From Oscillatoria sp. CS-180 (GTDB lineage Bacteria; Cyanobacteriota; Cyanobacteriia; Phormidesmidales; Phormidesmidaceae), in NCBI RefSeq assembly GCF_028330965.1, contig NZ_JAQMUB010000062.1:1-59975 (forward strand): a stretch of 59,975 nucleotides of DNA, read 5' to 3'. Numbering within the stretch: the stretch's first letter is position 1; every line of letters starts with the position of its first letter. A model generated the notes under the pieces. It ran no database searches and was not told the origin of the DNA. It was given only the letters and a program-made list of their open reading frames with translations. Shown in pieces: positions 1-8,481 of this stretch. Made by a program: the position numbers and the translations under genes.

Positions 1-52
1 ACGATACAGTAGAGGAGTCTCCATGTAGATGCTGGTAAGTTGGGGAACTTGA

Positions 53-1465
53 GCATCTCATGGAGCGCCCACTTTACCCAACCCATCTCATCTGAGACTC
101 ACCAATTTTCAGTGCTTTCAGGACTTTTCTGCACCACTAAGCCTTCCAACCTTTCTAAATTCTCTGTCTTCGGAATCCAAACAAGATGCACGTTACCTAT
201 CAAAGTTTATAGGGGCTTCAGCAATTGGCTTATTTGATGCCGCGTTAAATTATGTTTGGAATGAAGTTGTTCTTAATTTGAGAAAGAAAGCTAGCATTTA
301 TGGGGTTGATTTATTTTTCGATTCAGCAGTTGGAGGAAGAAATAGAGAGAATTTTAATGATGAAACAGATCTCCCAGCACTAAAGGACAGTACTCTTCTC
401 CATACCTGTCGCAAGTTAGAACTAATATCTGATGTCGTATATCGGAAACTCGATTTTATTTTGATAATGCGCAACGAGGTTGCTGCATCCCATCCAAATG
501 TAGAAAGCATTGGCGGTTATGAATTGTTAGGCTGGCTTCAGACTTGTATAAAGGATGTACTGCAGGATCAACTATCAGAATCAGCTATTAGAATCAAATC
601 GCTTGTAGATAACTTGAAATCTGCCAACGAAGTAATCGATGAGAACACTTTCTCAAGAATTGATGCTGAATTGAAAAATTTGTCGCTGACGCATGTCAAC
701 AATCTTCTGGTAAACATATTCGGCATGTTTGTGGCATCTGATTCTGAACAAGTGCTTAGAAAAAATATTTCCGAGATAGCACCTTTAGTATGGGTGTATT
801 CTTCTGATCAAGTAAAATATAAAATTGGCACTCTCATTGATGGTTATAGAACAAATCTTCATCAAACAAAGCTTGAAAGAGGTATTGAGTTCCTCAAGCT
901 TGTTGATGGATTAATGTATGAGAGTTTGCCCGCAAAAATAATTGCACTAGAGCATCTCTCAGATCAGCTTAAAGAAACTCATGAAGGCTGGGATAATTTT
1001 CATTATGAGCCTGCAGTCATGAGAGAAATTCTGCAATATTGCAAGTCCTCTACAGACATACCCAAAGAAGTGCTGCCAAAGCTTACAAAGATTGTTCTCC
1101 GTTGTCGAATTGGAAATGGTGTCAATTACAAAAGAGGCGTTAGTCCAGGAGGCGTGCCTCTGTATGATCAATTTCTTTGTTTGCTTGACGATGAAGGAGC
1201 TGCATGCTGTATTAATGCATTATTTCAACCCGAAATAAACAGCAAAATACGAAACAAAATTTGTCAAGTTCATTTAAGGAATGTCTTGGAAAGCTTAAAA
1301 CTTATTGTCATATCTGATCGGTTGAAAGATGGCATCGACTTGTTGCTAGATGACCTGCCAAGAGCCTATCTTGCTGGTGCTAGAAGAGATTTTCAAGAAT
1401 TAACTTCTCCATTCATTGAATGGCCTCGCCAGCAGGCTAGTAGATCGGCGCGTAGGGGAAGCTAA
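53..1465 (+). pseudogene. Hypothetical protein of genomic-island type, 5' end damaged or cut off
   Basis: The frame is open from 53 (just after a TGA at 50-52) to the stop at 1465. The first usable start in frame is a TTG at 278, which would give 395 residues. However, the translation upstream of 278 reads like genuine protein (SKFIGASAIGLFDAALNY, followed by VWNEVVLNL), and no ATG, GTG or TTG lies between 53 and 278. The N-terminus was therefore probably encoded in another frame or has been lost. The product looks soluble and largely helical, with no signal peptide or membrane segment. I recall similar proteins of unknown function in bacterial genomic islands, but that is memory only. Base composition is AT-richer than the core genes further right. 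No function is assigned. Confidence 0.55.
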
Positions 1466-1542
1466 AGATTAGCTCAAACATCAATACATTGAATTAAGAA
1501 TTAGATAATTTAATCTACAAAACAAGTGTTGGGAGAAAAATC

Positions 1543-1887
1543 TTGGCTGTTTTTAATGACATGGAGCTTTTTTGTCGAAAGCGTTACTGCATTGTAGTTA
1601 TTGCTCATCGACTTGAAAAGAGTGGACGTTTTTACCCAGTGTTTTATCGAAATAGCAGTAAATCTCCACATGGTAACTGGAAAATCTTTGAGCGAACTTC
1701 AGATGAGACTAAAGGGCGCTACCTCGCTGAATTGACAGTGACGTCTGAAGATAAAAAGGTGAGAGTTGATTGCCAAGTTGCTTGGCGGCATTTGCCTCCT
1801 TCAGACCCTGTAGCTTTAGAACTTGAGGCTATGATCAAAGAAGGAATTGAAGAAACGCGTTGGATAATGGAGCAGCGCGAGAAATAA
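1543..1887 (+). CDS. Small hypothetical protein, 114 residues
   Basis: I do not recognise this protein. The TTG start at 1543 is favoured because GGGAG lies at 1531-1535, seven bases upstream; an internal ATG at 1561 is the alternative. The product is soluble, rich in charged residues, and ends in a Glu/Arg-rich helix. It has no signal peptide, zinc motif or obvious catalytic motif. It sits 77 bp after the damaged gene ending at 1465, on the same strand, and may belong to the same accessory block. Composition is like its left neighbour and unlike the core genome to the right. Confidence 0.5.
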   Translation: MAVFNDMELFCRKRYCIVVIAHRLEKSGRFYPVFYRNSSKSPHGNWKIFERTSDETKGRYLAELTVTSEDKKVRVDCQVAWRHLPPSDPVALELEAMIKEGIEETRWIMEQREK

Positions 1888-1987
1888 TTCCAGTCTTGCC
1901 CTGCAACCAAACAAATTTGAGGAGTGATTGCATTGCAATGTGCGATCATTTTCTATCTTTCTAGGCTTGAGATCTTCCAGAGACAGC

Positions 1988-2224
1988 TTATAAATCTGAT
2001 ATTTCCTCGCCCAAGTACCTTTCTACAAAAGCTTTTGCCGCTTCCGGTTGTAGCGTTTTTAACGCTCTCACAAGATCCAAAATCGTCTCCGCTGATGGGT
2101 CACTCTTCTCATTTACCCATCGATAAACGCTATTGCGCTCGATATTGAGAGCCGCCGCAAGGCTGTATTGGCTCACTTCATACTCGTCAAGCACCTGCTT
2201 GAGTACTTTCCCCGCTTTTCCCAT
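1988..2224 (-). CDS. XRE-type helix-turn-helix regulator
   Basis: This is a 78-residue protein made almost entirely of one Cro/C1-type DNA-binding domain. Residues ~16-50 carry the pattern SQYSLAAALNIERNSVYRWV, followed by a Pro-containing turn and helix 5 (ETILDLVRAL). Such single-domain regulators usually repress their own promoter or act as antitoxins. The ~105 bp between it and the divergent gene at 2339 carries direct and inverted repeats that are likely its operator. The ATG at 2224 is preceded by AAGGG. The neighbours are remnants of DNA-modification and toxin-antitoxin genes, so it may be the surviving controller of a lost defence module (inference). Confidence 0.8.
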   Translation of the reverse strand: MGKAGKVLKQVLDEYEVSQYSLAAALNIERNSVYRWVNEKSDPSAETILDLVRALKTLQPEAAKAFVERYLGEEISDL

Positions 2225-2266
2225 GCCCTTATGGTGTCAGAGGAGTTTGCTTGCGTAAATATCAAG

Positions 2267-2309
2267 TCTGTTGACGTCATCGATTCTGTTGACTATGATG
2301 ACTGTCATC
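2267..2309. promoter_or_regulatory. Operator-like repeats in the divergent control region
   Basis: The direct repeat TCTGTTGAC occurs at 2267-2275 and 2285-2293, an 18-bp period. TGACGTCA (2272-2279) is a perfect 8-bp palindrome. GATGAC-T-GTCATC (2297-2309) is a perfect 13-bp interrupted palindrome. They lie between the XRE regulator (start 2224, minus) and the plus-strand gene at 2339, so autoregulation by the XRE protein is the simplest reading. Assigning the sites to that protein is inference. Confidence 0.5.
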
Positions 2310-2338
2310 AAATTCGACGACGCCTGTGAGTGTTCACC

Positions 2339-2629
2339 ATGCAAACTCAAGATTTCCTTTCTACTGCTTCTCAATCCTCTGACACTGTCGGTATCGAACT
2401 CTCTCTGAAGCTTCACGCCTATCCCAAATCCGATCGCGAACCCGTCAAGTTGCTGGTTATTGGTTCTAGGGAAGCGGTTAATGCAATCGTTCATAGCCTG
2501 CATCAACACCGCTTTGCTGAGGTCTTCGAGTGGACTGACTTTCTCCCTGCTCCTAGCGAGACGAATCCTCTGCAAACTCGTCCCGGTGAGGTCATGAAAG
2601 CCTTGGTCAAGTATTTGCCCAAAGGATGA
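2339..2629 (+). CDS. Small cyanobacterial hypothetical protein upstream of dndC remnant
   Basis: This is a 96-residue soluble protein from the ATG at 2339; an in-frame GTG at 2330 would add three residues. The middle (KLLVIGSREAVNAIVHSLH, then FAEVFEWTDFLP) resembles small proteins I recall as common in cyanobacteria, without known function. Its stop overlaps the next start in an ATGA at 2626-2629, which implies translational coupling to the dndC-like fragment and an originally shared operon. It has no signal peptide or membrane helix. Confidence 0.6.
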   Translation: MQTQDFLSTASQSSDTVGIELSLKLHAYPKSDREPVKLLVIGSREAVNAIVHSLHQHRFAEVFEWTDFLPAPSETNPLQTRPGEVMKALVKYLPKG

Positions 2630-2931
2630 GCCTGCTCGGTTTCGGCAGTGGCGAGTCTCCCAGGGAGAGGCTGCGCCAACGCCCTCAACGATCCGTTCCT
2701 GAACTGATTGCCGACATCCAGGAACTCACCGCCGAAATTCAGCAACTCTACCGCCAAGACGCTCTGCCCTGGATCATTGGCTACTCTGGGGGCAAAGATT
2801 CCACGGTGGTTTTGCAATTGGTCTGGAACGCGATCACCCAGCTTCATCCCCAAACTCAAAGCCTCATCGGTATTCTCACAGTCACGCTATTGATGGTACG
2901 AGGAAGGTATGATTTTAGGCCATACCGTTGA
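2626..2931 (+). pseudogene. dndC: N-terminal remnant of DndC-like DNA phosphorothioation protein
   Basis: DndC is a PAPS-reductase-like sulfurtransferase that helps replace a non-bridging DNA backbone oxygen with sulfur. Full-length proteins have roughly 450-500 residues. Here only about 80 family-like residues remain: a helical region (ELIADIQELTAEIQQLY), then DALPWIIGYSGGKDSTVV, which holds the SGGKDS pyrophosphate-binding loop, then LQLVWNAI. Homology appears to end near 2875, after which the frame reads unrelated sequence to a stop at 2931. No later part of DndC and no dndB, dndD or dndE is seen, so the system is dead here. The junction leads straight into a toxin-antitoxin fragment, which suggests a deletion or insertion. 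Confidence 0.75.
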
Positions 2932-3002
2932 TTTGGCAGATCTTACAACCATCAATAATCCATATTCTTTAGAGGCAATCGCTTCAAGCCTTTTGAAGAT
3001 CT

Positions 3003-3013
<11 letters not shown>
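2909..3013 (+). pseudogene. C-terminal tail of a small protein, possibly a MNT-type nucleotidyltransferase
   Basis: The frame starting at ATG 2909 gives a 34-residue tail with VDLADLTTINNPYSLEAIAS and ending LLKIYGT. It overlaps the next start by eleven bases (ATG at 3003, stop TAA 3011-3013). In MNT-HepT modules the nucleotidyltransferase gene precedes and often overlaps hepT, and its C-terminus commonly has a VDLxDL-like strand and an xxIYG-type end. That makes this a plausible remnant of the partner gene. The identification is weak because the catalytic part is missing. Confidence 0.35.
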
Positions 3014-3213
<200 letters not shown>

Positions 3214-3301
3214 CCGCACGGGCTTTTAATCATAACAGACGGGAGCACGATCGCAACCCAATAATCTGTGTAAAATTTTCTTGGTCTCACCCCGTCGCCT
3301 T

Positions 3302-3844
3302 ATGCCCTCAGGAAAAACCCACGATCGCATCACCTGGTGGTGTACGCCTTGGGTAGGGCTGGGGACGATGATCGCAACTCGACACTGGGGCTATACGCTG
3401 CTGGTGCTGTGGGGCTTTATTTTTGCAGGACTAATGTTTGGTCCTGATTTAGATATCTGGTCCGTTCAGAGTAAGCGGTGGGGCTGGCTAGCGTGGATTT
3501 GGCGACCCTATCGCAAAAGCCTACGGCATCGGTCTTGGCTGTCCCATGGCTTTCTGTCGGGGACGGTTGTGCGGCTGCTGTACCTGAGTGTATTGGGATT
3601 CTTAGGATTGCTGATTGTGCTGGAGATCAGTAATGGTTCTGGGCGCACCAGCGTGACTTGGAATGATCTTGGGCGGTCTGCTGCTCAACTGTTCTTGAGG
3701 TATTGGCGAGAGTGGGCCGCGATCGCGATCGGCATCGAATTGGGAGCGATGAGTCACTCGGTGAGCGATTGGCTCGTATCGGCCTGGCAGCGAGAGGGGC
3801 GACGACAGCAGAAGGGCAGACATCGCAACAGCAGGAAAAAATAG
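3302..3844 (+). CDS. DUF2227-type putative metal-binding membrane protein
   Basis: This is a 180-residue protein from ATG 3302 (MPSGKTHDRITWW); a TTG at 3281 would add seven residues. The opening SGKTHDRIT, the central GPDLDIWS and the HRSWLSHG block are typical of a cyanobacterial family annotated as putative metal-binding, with conserved His/Asp residues that could chelate a metal. There are about three hydrophobic segments: residues ~16-50, ~90-115 and near the C-terminus. The tail is strongly basic (Arg/Lys-rich). The true function is unknown. It is the first gene of the core run right of tRNA-Val. Confidence 0.7.
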   Translation: MPSGKTHDRITWWCTPWVGLGTMIATRHWGYTLLVLWGFIFAGLMFGPDLDIWSVQSKRWGWLAWIWRPYRKSLRHRSWLSHGFLSGTVVRLLYLSVLGFLGLLIVLEISNGSGRTSVTWNDLGRSAAQLFLRYWREWAAIAIGIELGAMSHSVSDWLVSAWQREGRRQQKGRHRNSRKK

Positions 3845-3912
3845 GCGAGTGAAAACAGATTCAGGAAAACGCACCCCACCCTAAACTTGTGAGAGCATAG
3901 ACGAATGGAGGA

Positions 3913-4323
3913 ATGGCTCATTCCTTTTCGGTTGTCTACACAGTTTACGAAGGCATGACTCGCTCCCATCGCATCAATATCCATGATCGTCAGCACGATG
4001 CTCACTACACAGCTGAAGTATCCGAAGATCGCTACATCCTACAAACCGCAGAGAACCAGGGAGCTAAACTCCCCTTTGCCTGTCGCAACGGTGCTTGCAC
4101 AACCTGCGCCGTTCGCGTGCTCTCTGGCGAAGTCCACCAGCCTGAAGCTATGGGACTGTCCCCTGATCTGAGGGAACGGGGCTATGCCCTGCTATGCGTC
4201 AGCTATCCTCGCACCGATCTAGAAGTTGAGACCCAGGACGAGGACGAGGTTTATGAACTCCAGTTTGGCCGCTACTTTGGCAAGGGCAAAGTTCGCTTTG
4301 GACTGCCCATAGAGGATGACTAA
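3913..4323 (+). CDS. Plant-type [2Fe-2S] ferredoxin
   Basis: This is a 136-residue electron carrier. The cluster ligands are visible as C57-x4-C62-x2-C65-x29-C95, within CRNGACTTC and LLCVSYP. It is longer than photosynthetic PetF (~97 residues), with an N-terminal extension of about 25 residues and an acidic C-terminal tail. It is therefore more likely one of the extra low-potential ferredoxins found in cyanobacteria than the main photosystem I partner. The ATG at 3913 follows GGAGGA at 3906-3911. It stands alone, 56 bp before a nuclease-like gene on the same strand. Confidence 0.92.
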   Translation: MAHSFSVVYTVYEGMTRSHRINIHDRQHDAHYTAEVSEDRYILQTAENQGAKLPFACRNGACTTCAVRVLSGEVHQPEAMGLSPDLRERGYALLCVSYPRTDLEVETQDEDEVYELQFGRYFGKGKVRFGLPIEDD

Positions 4324-4379
4324 CCGCAGCTTCGGCGAGGGAATTTTGAGAACGACATAACAGTCGGAAGCAAATACCT

Positions 4380-4934
4380 ATGGGCGGCCTACAGGGAATC
4401 AAGTATCGCTGGCTAACGTGGAGTGCGATCGCGCTACTCATTCTTGCCGTCATGATTACTGGTGCTCGCAGCGAAACGACGACCGTCACTGCAACGGTAG
4501 ACTATGCCAAAAGCGGCAACACCTTGGAACTGCTCTGGCCGCTCACACCCGAAAGTCCAGTGACAACTCTCCGTCTGGAGGGAATTCAAGCGCCGGATGC
4601 TGAACAAACACCTTGGGGAAACACAGCCCGCAACTGCCTGAAAGAGGTGAGAGAGCAAATTGTCCGAGTCGAGTCAGACGACTGGACACCTGATGCTCAT
4701 AACCGTCTCTGGGCCTATGTTTGGAACGGCAAGACGCTCCTCAATGTTCAACTGCTAGAGCAAGGCTGTGCCTACATTGCTGGCGATCGCCTCCCCTATG
4801 GACACCACACCGCAGCCCTGATCTATGCCCAAGAAAAAGCACGACTGCTGGGCCTAGGAATTTGGAATCCTGAAACGCCCCTCAGAGAGACCGCCAAAGC
4901 CTTTCGCAGGCAATCTGATGCTCAGTCCCCTTAG
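4380..4934 (+). CDS. Staphylococcal-nuclease-like exported or membrane-anchored protein
   Basis: This 184-residue protein has a hydrophobic N-terminal segment (~11-28, signal peptide or anchor) followed by an SNase/thermonuclease-like beta-barrel domain. Recognisable blocks are RLEGIQAPD (active-site strand region), then WTPDAHNRLWAYVW, then LLNVQLLEQGCAYI, then YAQEKARLLGLGIW. Classical Ca-dependent nucleases use Arg-Glu-Arg. Here the RLEGIQAPD arginine and a RLWAYV arginine are present, but I cannot confirm the glutamate, so activity is uncertain. It is probably periplasmic. Confidence 0.75.
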   Translation: MGGLQGIKYRWLTWSAIALLILAVMITGARSETTTVTATVDYAKSGNTLELLWPLTPESPVTTLRLEGIQAPDAEQTPWGNTARNCLKEVREQIVRVESDDWTPDAHNRLWAYVWNGKTLLNVQLLEQGCAYIAGDRLPYGHHTAALIYAQEKARLLGLGIWNPETPLRETAKAFRRQSDAQSP

Positions 4935-4972
4935 CCCCTAAACTGAAGGATGTCCAGCATTGACGAGACACT

Positions 4973-5821
4973 ATGACAGCGGTCAGCGAACAGGACTTGC
5001 AACGTTATCTCGAAATCGCAACCGAGGCAGCCCTGGCTGGCGGTGGCGTCTTGCAGTCCTACTGGGGAAAGTTAGAAAACATTGAGCAGAAGGGGCGTCC
5101 AGGTGATCTTGTTACCGAGGCAGACAAAGCTGCCGAAGCCGCTGTGTTGGACGTCATTAGACGTCATCTCAGCGATCATCCCATTTTGGCCGAGGAATCG
5201 GGAGCTATTGGAGAACTAGCCAACAGTCCATTTTTATGGGCGATCGATCCCCTAGATGGCACCACCAACTACACCCATCAATATCCGTTTTCAGCCGTTT
5301 CTGTGGGTTTGCTGATTGATGGCTATCCCAGAGTCGGTGCCATCTTCGATCCGTTTCATGAAGACCTATTCCGGGCCGCGCAAGGTCAGGGCGCAACCTT
5401 AAATCGCCAGTTTATTCAAGTTTCAAAAACCAGTAAGCTAGCAGACAGTCTATTAGTAACAGGATTTGCTTACGATCGCCGCGAACAGGTGGACAATAAC
5501 TATGCAGAGTTTTGTCATTTAACTCATCTGACCCAAGGCGTGCGACGAGGTGGAGCCGCATCTCTCGATTTAGCCTATGTTGCCTGCGGTCGCCTAGACG
5601 GTTATTGGGAACGGGGGCTATCGCCTTGGGATTTAGCTGCCGGGGTCGTCCTTGTAGAAGAAGCTGGTGGACAGGTTACCGCTTACGACGAAACGTCTTT
5701 TGACATTCAATCTGGGAGGATTTTGGCAACGAATGGTCGGATTCACACTATCCTTAGCCAAGTGCTACAACAAATAGAACCGCTGGCAAATTTCCAGCCG
5801 ATCGCGATCGCAGAGTCATAG
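4973..5821 (+). CDS. Inositol monophosphatase family phosphatase
   Basis: This 282-residue Mg2+-dependent phosphatase carries the family's three metal-binding blocks. These are the glutamate pair in ILAEES (residues 71-76), WAIDPLDGTTNYTH (residues 89-102), and the C-terminal SPWDLAAGVVLVEEAGG near residue 220. The usual substrate is inositol-1-phosphate or a related sugar phosphate; in cyanobacteria some members dephosphorylate histidinol phosphate or fructose-1,6-bisphosphate. A histidine role is tempting because hisZ is 1.1 kb downstream, but that is inference. Length is normal, with no signal peptide. Confidence 0.88.
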   Translation: MTAVSEQDLQRYLEIATEAALAGGGVLQSYWGKLENIEQKGRPGDLVTEADKAAEAAVLDVIRRHLSDHPILAEESGAIGELANSPFLWAIDPLDGTTNYTHQYPFSAVSVGLLIDGYPRVGAIFDPFHEDLFRAAQGQGATLNRQFIQVSKTSKLADSLLVTGFAYDRREQVDNNYAEFCHLTHLTQGVRRGGAASLDLAYVACGRLDGYWERGLSPWDLAAGVVLVEEAGGQVTAYDETSFDIQSGRILATNGRIHTILSQVLQQIEPLANFQPIAIAES

Positions 5822-5965
5822 TCTGAGATTCTGTTAATTAGGAGGCTGCTCCTGGAAACGTCGGAGCACGCAAAGCGAGTCTACTTAGATTGCTGAAAAC
5901 TGAAAGACAAAATTGCATCTAGGAATCAGGATAATGCTGTGTAGGGCGAGAGAGAACCAGCCGCT

Positions 5966-6901
5966 ATGAATATTGAACGAGGTCTATTTCAGTTTGATTT
6001 GACCGATTATCACGCCATCTTAGGGGTTTCCCTAGACGCCGATGCTAAACAAATTCGCAAGCGTTATCTAAAAATTGCCCGCAAACTCCATCCCGACAGT
6101 CTGCGATCAAGCACTGATGAAGAGAAGCAGCAGGCTAACGAACTGCTCTCAAAGCTCGTCAATCCTGCCTATGAAAAACTCACGCAGGAAAAGACTATGA
6201 CGGAACATATGGTTGTCCTGCGCCTTAGAGGGCAACAGTTAGGACGGCAGTCTTCGACGTTAGAACTTCAAGATGAAACCGCTAAAAGTCTAATCGGTAA
6301 CAACAATCCGATCACAGCTTATACCAGTAGCCTACAAAAGCTAGCTGAAGAACAGTATCAGTCCCTGGGAAACGTGCTTGACATCACTGGACAAATTAGC
6401 GAATTAAATCTGGCTTACCTCGTTAATACAACAGATACAGCGGCATCCACAGCAGCACCTACCAATGGCAGTAAATCTGCTGCTGCACCCTCTACAGCCA
6501 GCGCATCACCTCCCGCCCCAAAACCCAAAGCTCCTCCGTCCCCGCGACAGCAGCGTGAAGCCATTATTGACAGCTATCTCAATCGTGCCCGCCAATTTGC
6601 CCTTAAGCGAGACTACTCACGAGCCATTCTGGAAATGCGCGAGGTGGTTAAAGCACATCCAACAAATGCCCAATGCCATAGTCAGTTAGCGGAATACTAC
6701 TTGCAGGCGGGGCAGCCCACGATGGCCCGAATTCACCTCGAACGTTCGACTGCAATAGACCCTGACAACGCACTCGCAAAAGAATTAAATGCGAAGGTCA
6801 GTAAGGCTACTCAGGCAAAAGCTGCTCAAAGTAATTCCAAAAGCTCTCAGTCAAAATCGAGAGGCGGATTGTTTGGCTTATTTGGAGGAAATCAAAAGTA
6901 G
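5966..6901 (+). CDS. DnaJ-domain protein with C-terminal TPR repeats
   Basis: This 311-residue protein has an N-terminal J domain (residues ~14-75) with the essential HPD at 42-44, so it should stimulate a DnaK ATPase. A low-complexity Ala/Pro/Ser linker (~155-195) follows, then TPR-like helices (~200-290, including YYLQAGQPTMARIHLERSTA), then a Ser/Lys/Gly-rich tail. It lacks the Gly/Phe and zinc-finger regions of DnaJ, so it is a class C J-protein recruiting Hsp70 to a specific client. Its TAG stop directly abuts the ATG of hisZ with no gap, implying co-transcription. Confidence 0.88.
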   Translation: MNIERGLFQFDLTDYHAILGVSLDADAKQIRKRYLKIARKLHPDSLRSSTDEEKQQANELLSKLVNPAYEKLTQEKTMTEHMVVLRLRGQQLGRQSSTLELQDETAKSLIGNNNPITAYTSSLQKLAEEQYQSLGNVLDITGQISELNLAYLVNTTDTAASTAAPTNGSKSAAAPSTASASPPAPKPKAPPSPRQQREAIIDSYLNRARQFALKRDYSRAILEMREVVKAHPTNAQCHSQLAEYYLQAGQPTMARIHLERSTAIDPDNALAKELNAKVSKATQAKAAQSNSKSSQSKSRGGLFGLFGGNQK

Positions 6902-8122
6902 ATGGTCTACCAACCCCCATCAGGCACTAGGGACTTACTGCCGCTGGATGTCGCTCAGAAATACTGGATCGAGGAACGACTAGAGGAGACGTTTCAACGG
7001 TGGGGCTATCATCGCATTGTGACGTCTACGGTAGAAAGTCTAGATACCTTGATGGCGGGGGGAGCGATCGCTCAATCCTCTGTGGTACAACTCCAGGGAG
7101 ACGGACAAGAGCGCCTTGGTCTCCGACCAGAACTGACAGCCTCCATTGCCAGAACAGCCGTCACGCGCATGGCCCGAGTGACCTATCCCCAACGGCTTTA
7201 CTATACTGCCAACGTCTTTAGCCGCTCCACTAAGGGAACGACCCCAGCCAGCCAGCAGGAGTACTATCAAGCCGGTGTAGAACTGTTGGGCAGCCGTGGC
7301 GTTTTAACTGACGCTGAAATTCTTGTGCTGTTGCTCAGTTGTGTCAGCACCCTACAGCTCACAGACTGGCAATTAATTCTTGGCAATGCTGGGCTGACGC
7401 GATCGCTCTTGGATGTTTTTCCCGCTGAGTCCCGTAAGCCAGTCCGCCATGCGATCGCCAATCTAGATCGCGTTACCCTCGAAACTCTAGATCTGCCTGA
7501 TGATCTGCGACAGCGGGCCTTACAAATGCTTGACCTGCGAGGTCGCCCACGAGATGTTATCCAGGCCGTCAGTCAACTGGGACTAACCGCTGACCAGCAA
7601 GACATCCTCAACGACCTCAAATCCCTGATTGACCTCCTAGAAAATTCCGAAAAGAATTACCCCATCATCCTGGACCTGAGCCTAATTCAGTCCTTCGATT
7701 ACTACACGGGCATCATCTTCGAAGTCGTTGCTAATACTGCTCAAGGGCGACAAAACGTCAGCAAAGGGGGACGTTACGATAATCTACTGGGCGTCTTTGA
7801 TCCCAAAGGCCGTAGCTATCCTGGCATTGGCTTTATGTTTAGTATTGAAAGTCTGCATCAAGCCCTGATTGGCACCGGTCATCTGCCAGACACGACTCCT
7901 GCCAGCGACTGGCTCATTGTGCCACAAACGCCTCAGGCTGCAACGGCTGCTTTTCAATACGCTCAGACCATTCGCGATGGTAATGCCATGGTCAGAGTCG
8001 AGCTATACCTGGAACCCGAAGATGATATTGCTGTAATCCGCAATCGTGCCCGCGATCGCGACATCAGTCGCATTGCCTGGGTCACCGAAGATGGAACTCC
8101 TGAGATTGAAACAGTCCATTAG
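6902..8122 (+). CDS. hisZ: ATP phosphoribosyltransferase regulatory subunit HisZ
   Basis: This 406-residue protein is a HisRS-like paralogue without tRNA-charging function. It partners short-form HisG to form the first enzyme of histidine synthesis and confers histidine feedback sensitivity. Visible marks are the opening PPSGTRDLLP, the class II motif-2-like RLGLRPELTASIARTA, YYQAGVELLG, and the late motif GGRYDNLLGVF. Length matches the family. The start codon immediately follows the stop of the J-protein gene. The hisG subunit is not in the window; hisH lies 16 kb downstream. Confidence 0.93.
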   Translation: MVYQPPSGTRDLLPLDVAQKYWIEERLEETFQRWGYHRIVTSTVESLDTLMAGGAIAQSSVVQLQGDGQERLGLRPELTASIARTAVTRMARVTYPQRLYYTANVFSRSTKGTTPASQQEYYQAGVELLGSRGVLTDAEILVLLLSCVSTLQLTDWQLILGNAGLTRSLLDVFPAESRKPVRHAIANLDRVTLETLDLPDDLRQRALQMLDLRGRPRDVIQAVSQLGLTADQQDILNDLKSLIDLLENSEKNYPIILDLSLIQSFDYYTGIIFEVVANTAQGRQNVSKGGRYDNLLGVFDPKGRSYPGIGFMFSIESLHQALIGTGHLPDTTPASDWLIVPQTPQAATAAFQYAQTIRDGNAMVRVELYLEPEDDIAVIRNRARDRDISRIAWVTEDGTPEIETVH

Positions 8123-8199
8123 CAACTCTTGTAATTCTCTGGACAGAATTTATTCATCAGAGCTAGGGTGAGGGTAGAGACGCAAGCAAGAGGAGAACC

Positions 8200-8427
8200 A
8201 TGTCCCATACAATCGTGACCAATGTATGCGAAGGCGTCGCTGACTGCGTAGATGCCTGTCCCGTAGCCTGCATTCACGAAGGTCCTGACAAAAACGTAAA
8301 AGGCACCGACTGGTACTGGATCGATTTTTCTACCTGTATTGACTGCGGCATCTGTTTGCAGGTCTGCCCAGTCGAAGGAGCCATCCTCCCCGAAGAAAAA
8401 CCTGAATTGCAAAAGACGCCTACCTAA
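8200..8427 (+). CDS. Bacterial-type ferredoxin with two Fe-S clusters
   Basis: This 75-residue ferredoxin has cysteines at 10, 16, 20, 24 and at 46, 49, 52, 56. The second set (CIDCGICLQVCP) is a classic 4Fe-4S motif. The first set, with wider spacing (CEGVADCVDACP), resembles the 7Fe or 2[4Fe-4S] ferredoxins related to Azotobacter FdI. An insertion between the motifs carries YWIDFSTC, as in known cyanobacterial homologues. It is a soluble cytoplasmic low-potential electron carrier. The ATG is preceded by GAGGAG. Confidence 0.93.
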   Translation: MSHTIVTNVCEGVADCVDACPVACIHEGPDKNVKGTDWYWIDFSTCIDCGICLQVCPVEGAILPEEKPELQKTPT

Positions 8428-8481
8428 CAACTGATAGGTGAGGACTGCACTTGGGTAGGGACGTGATATGTCGCGTCCCCG

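Noticed and set aside
3281-3301. TTG start for the DUF2227-type gene
   Set aside because: The ATG at 3302 matches the usual opening of the family, and the seven extra residues show no family character.
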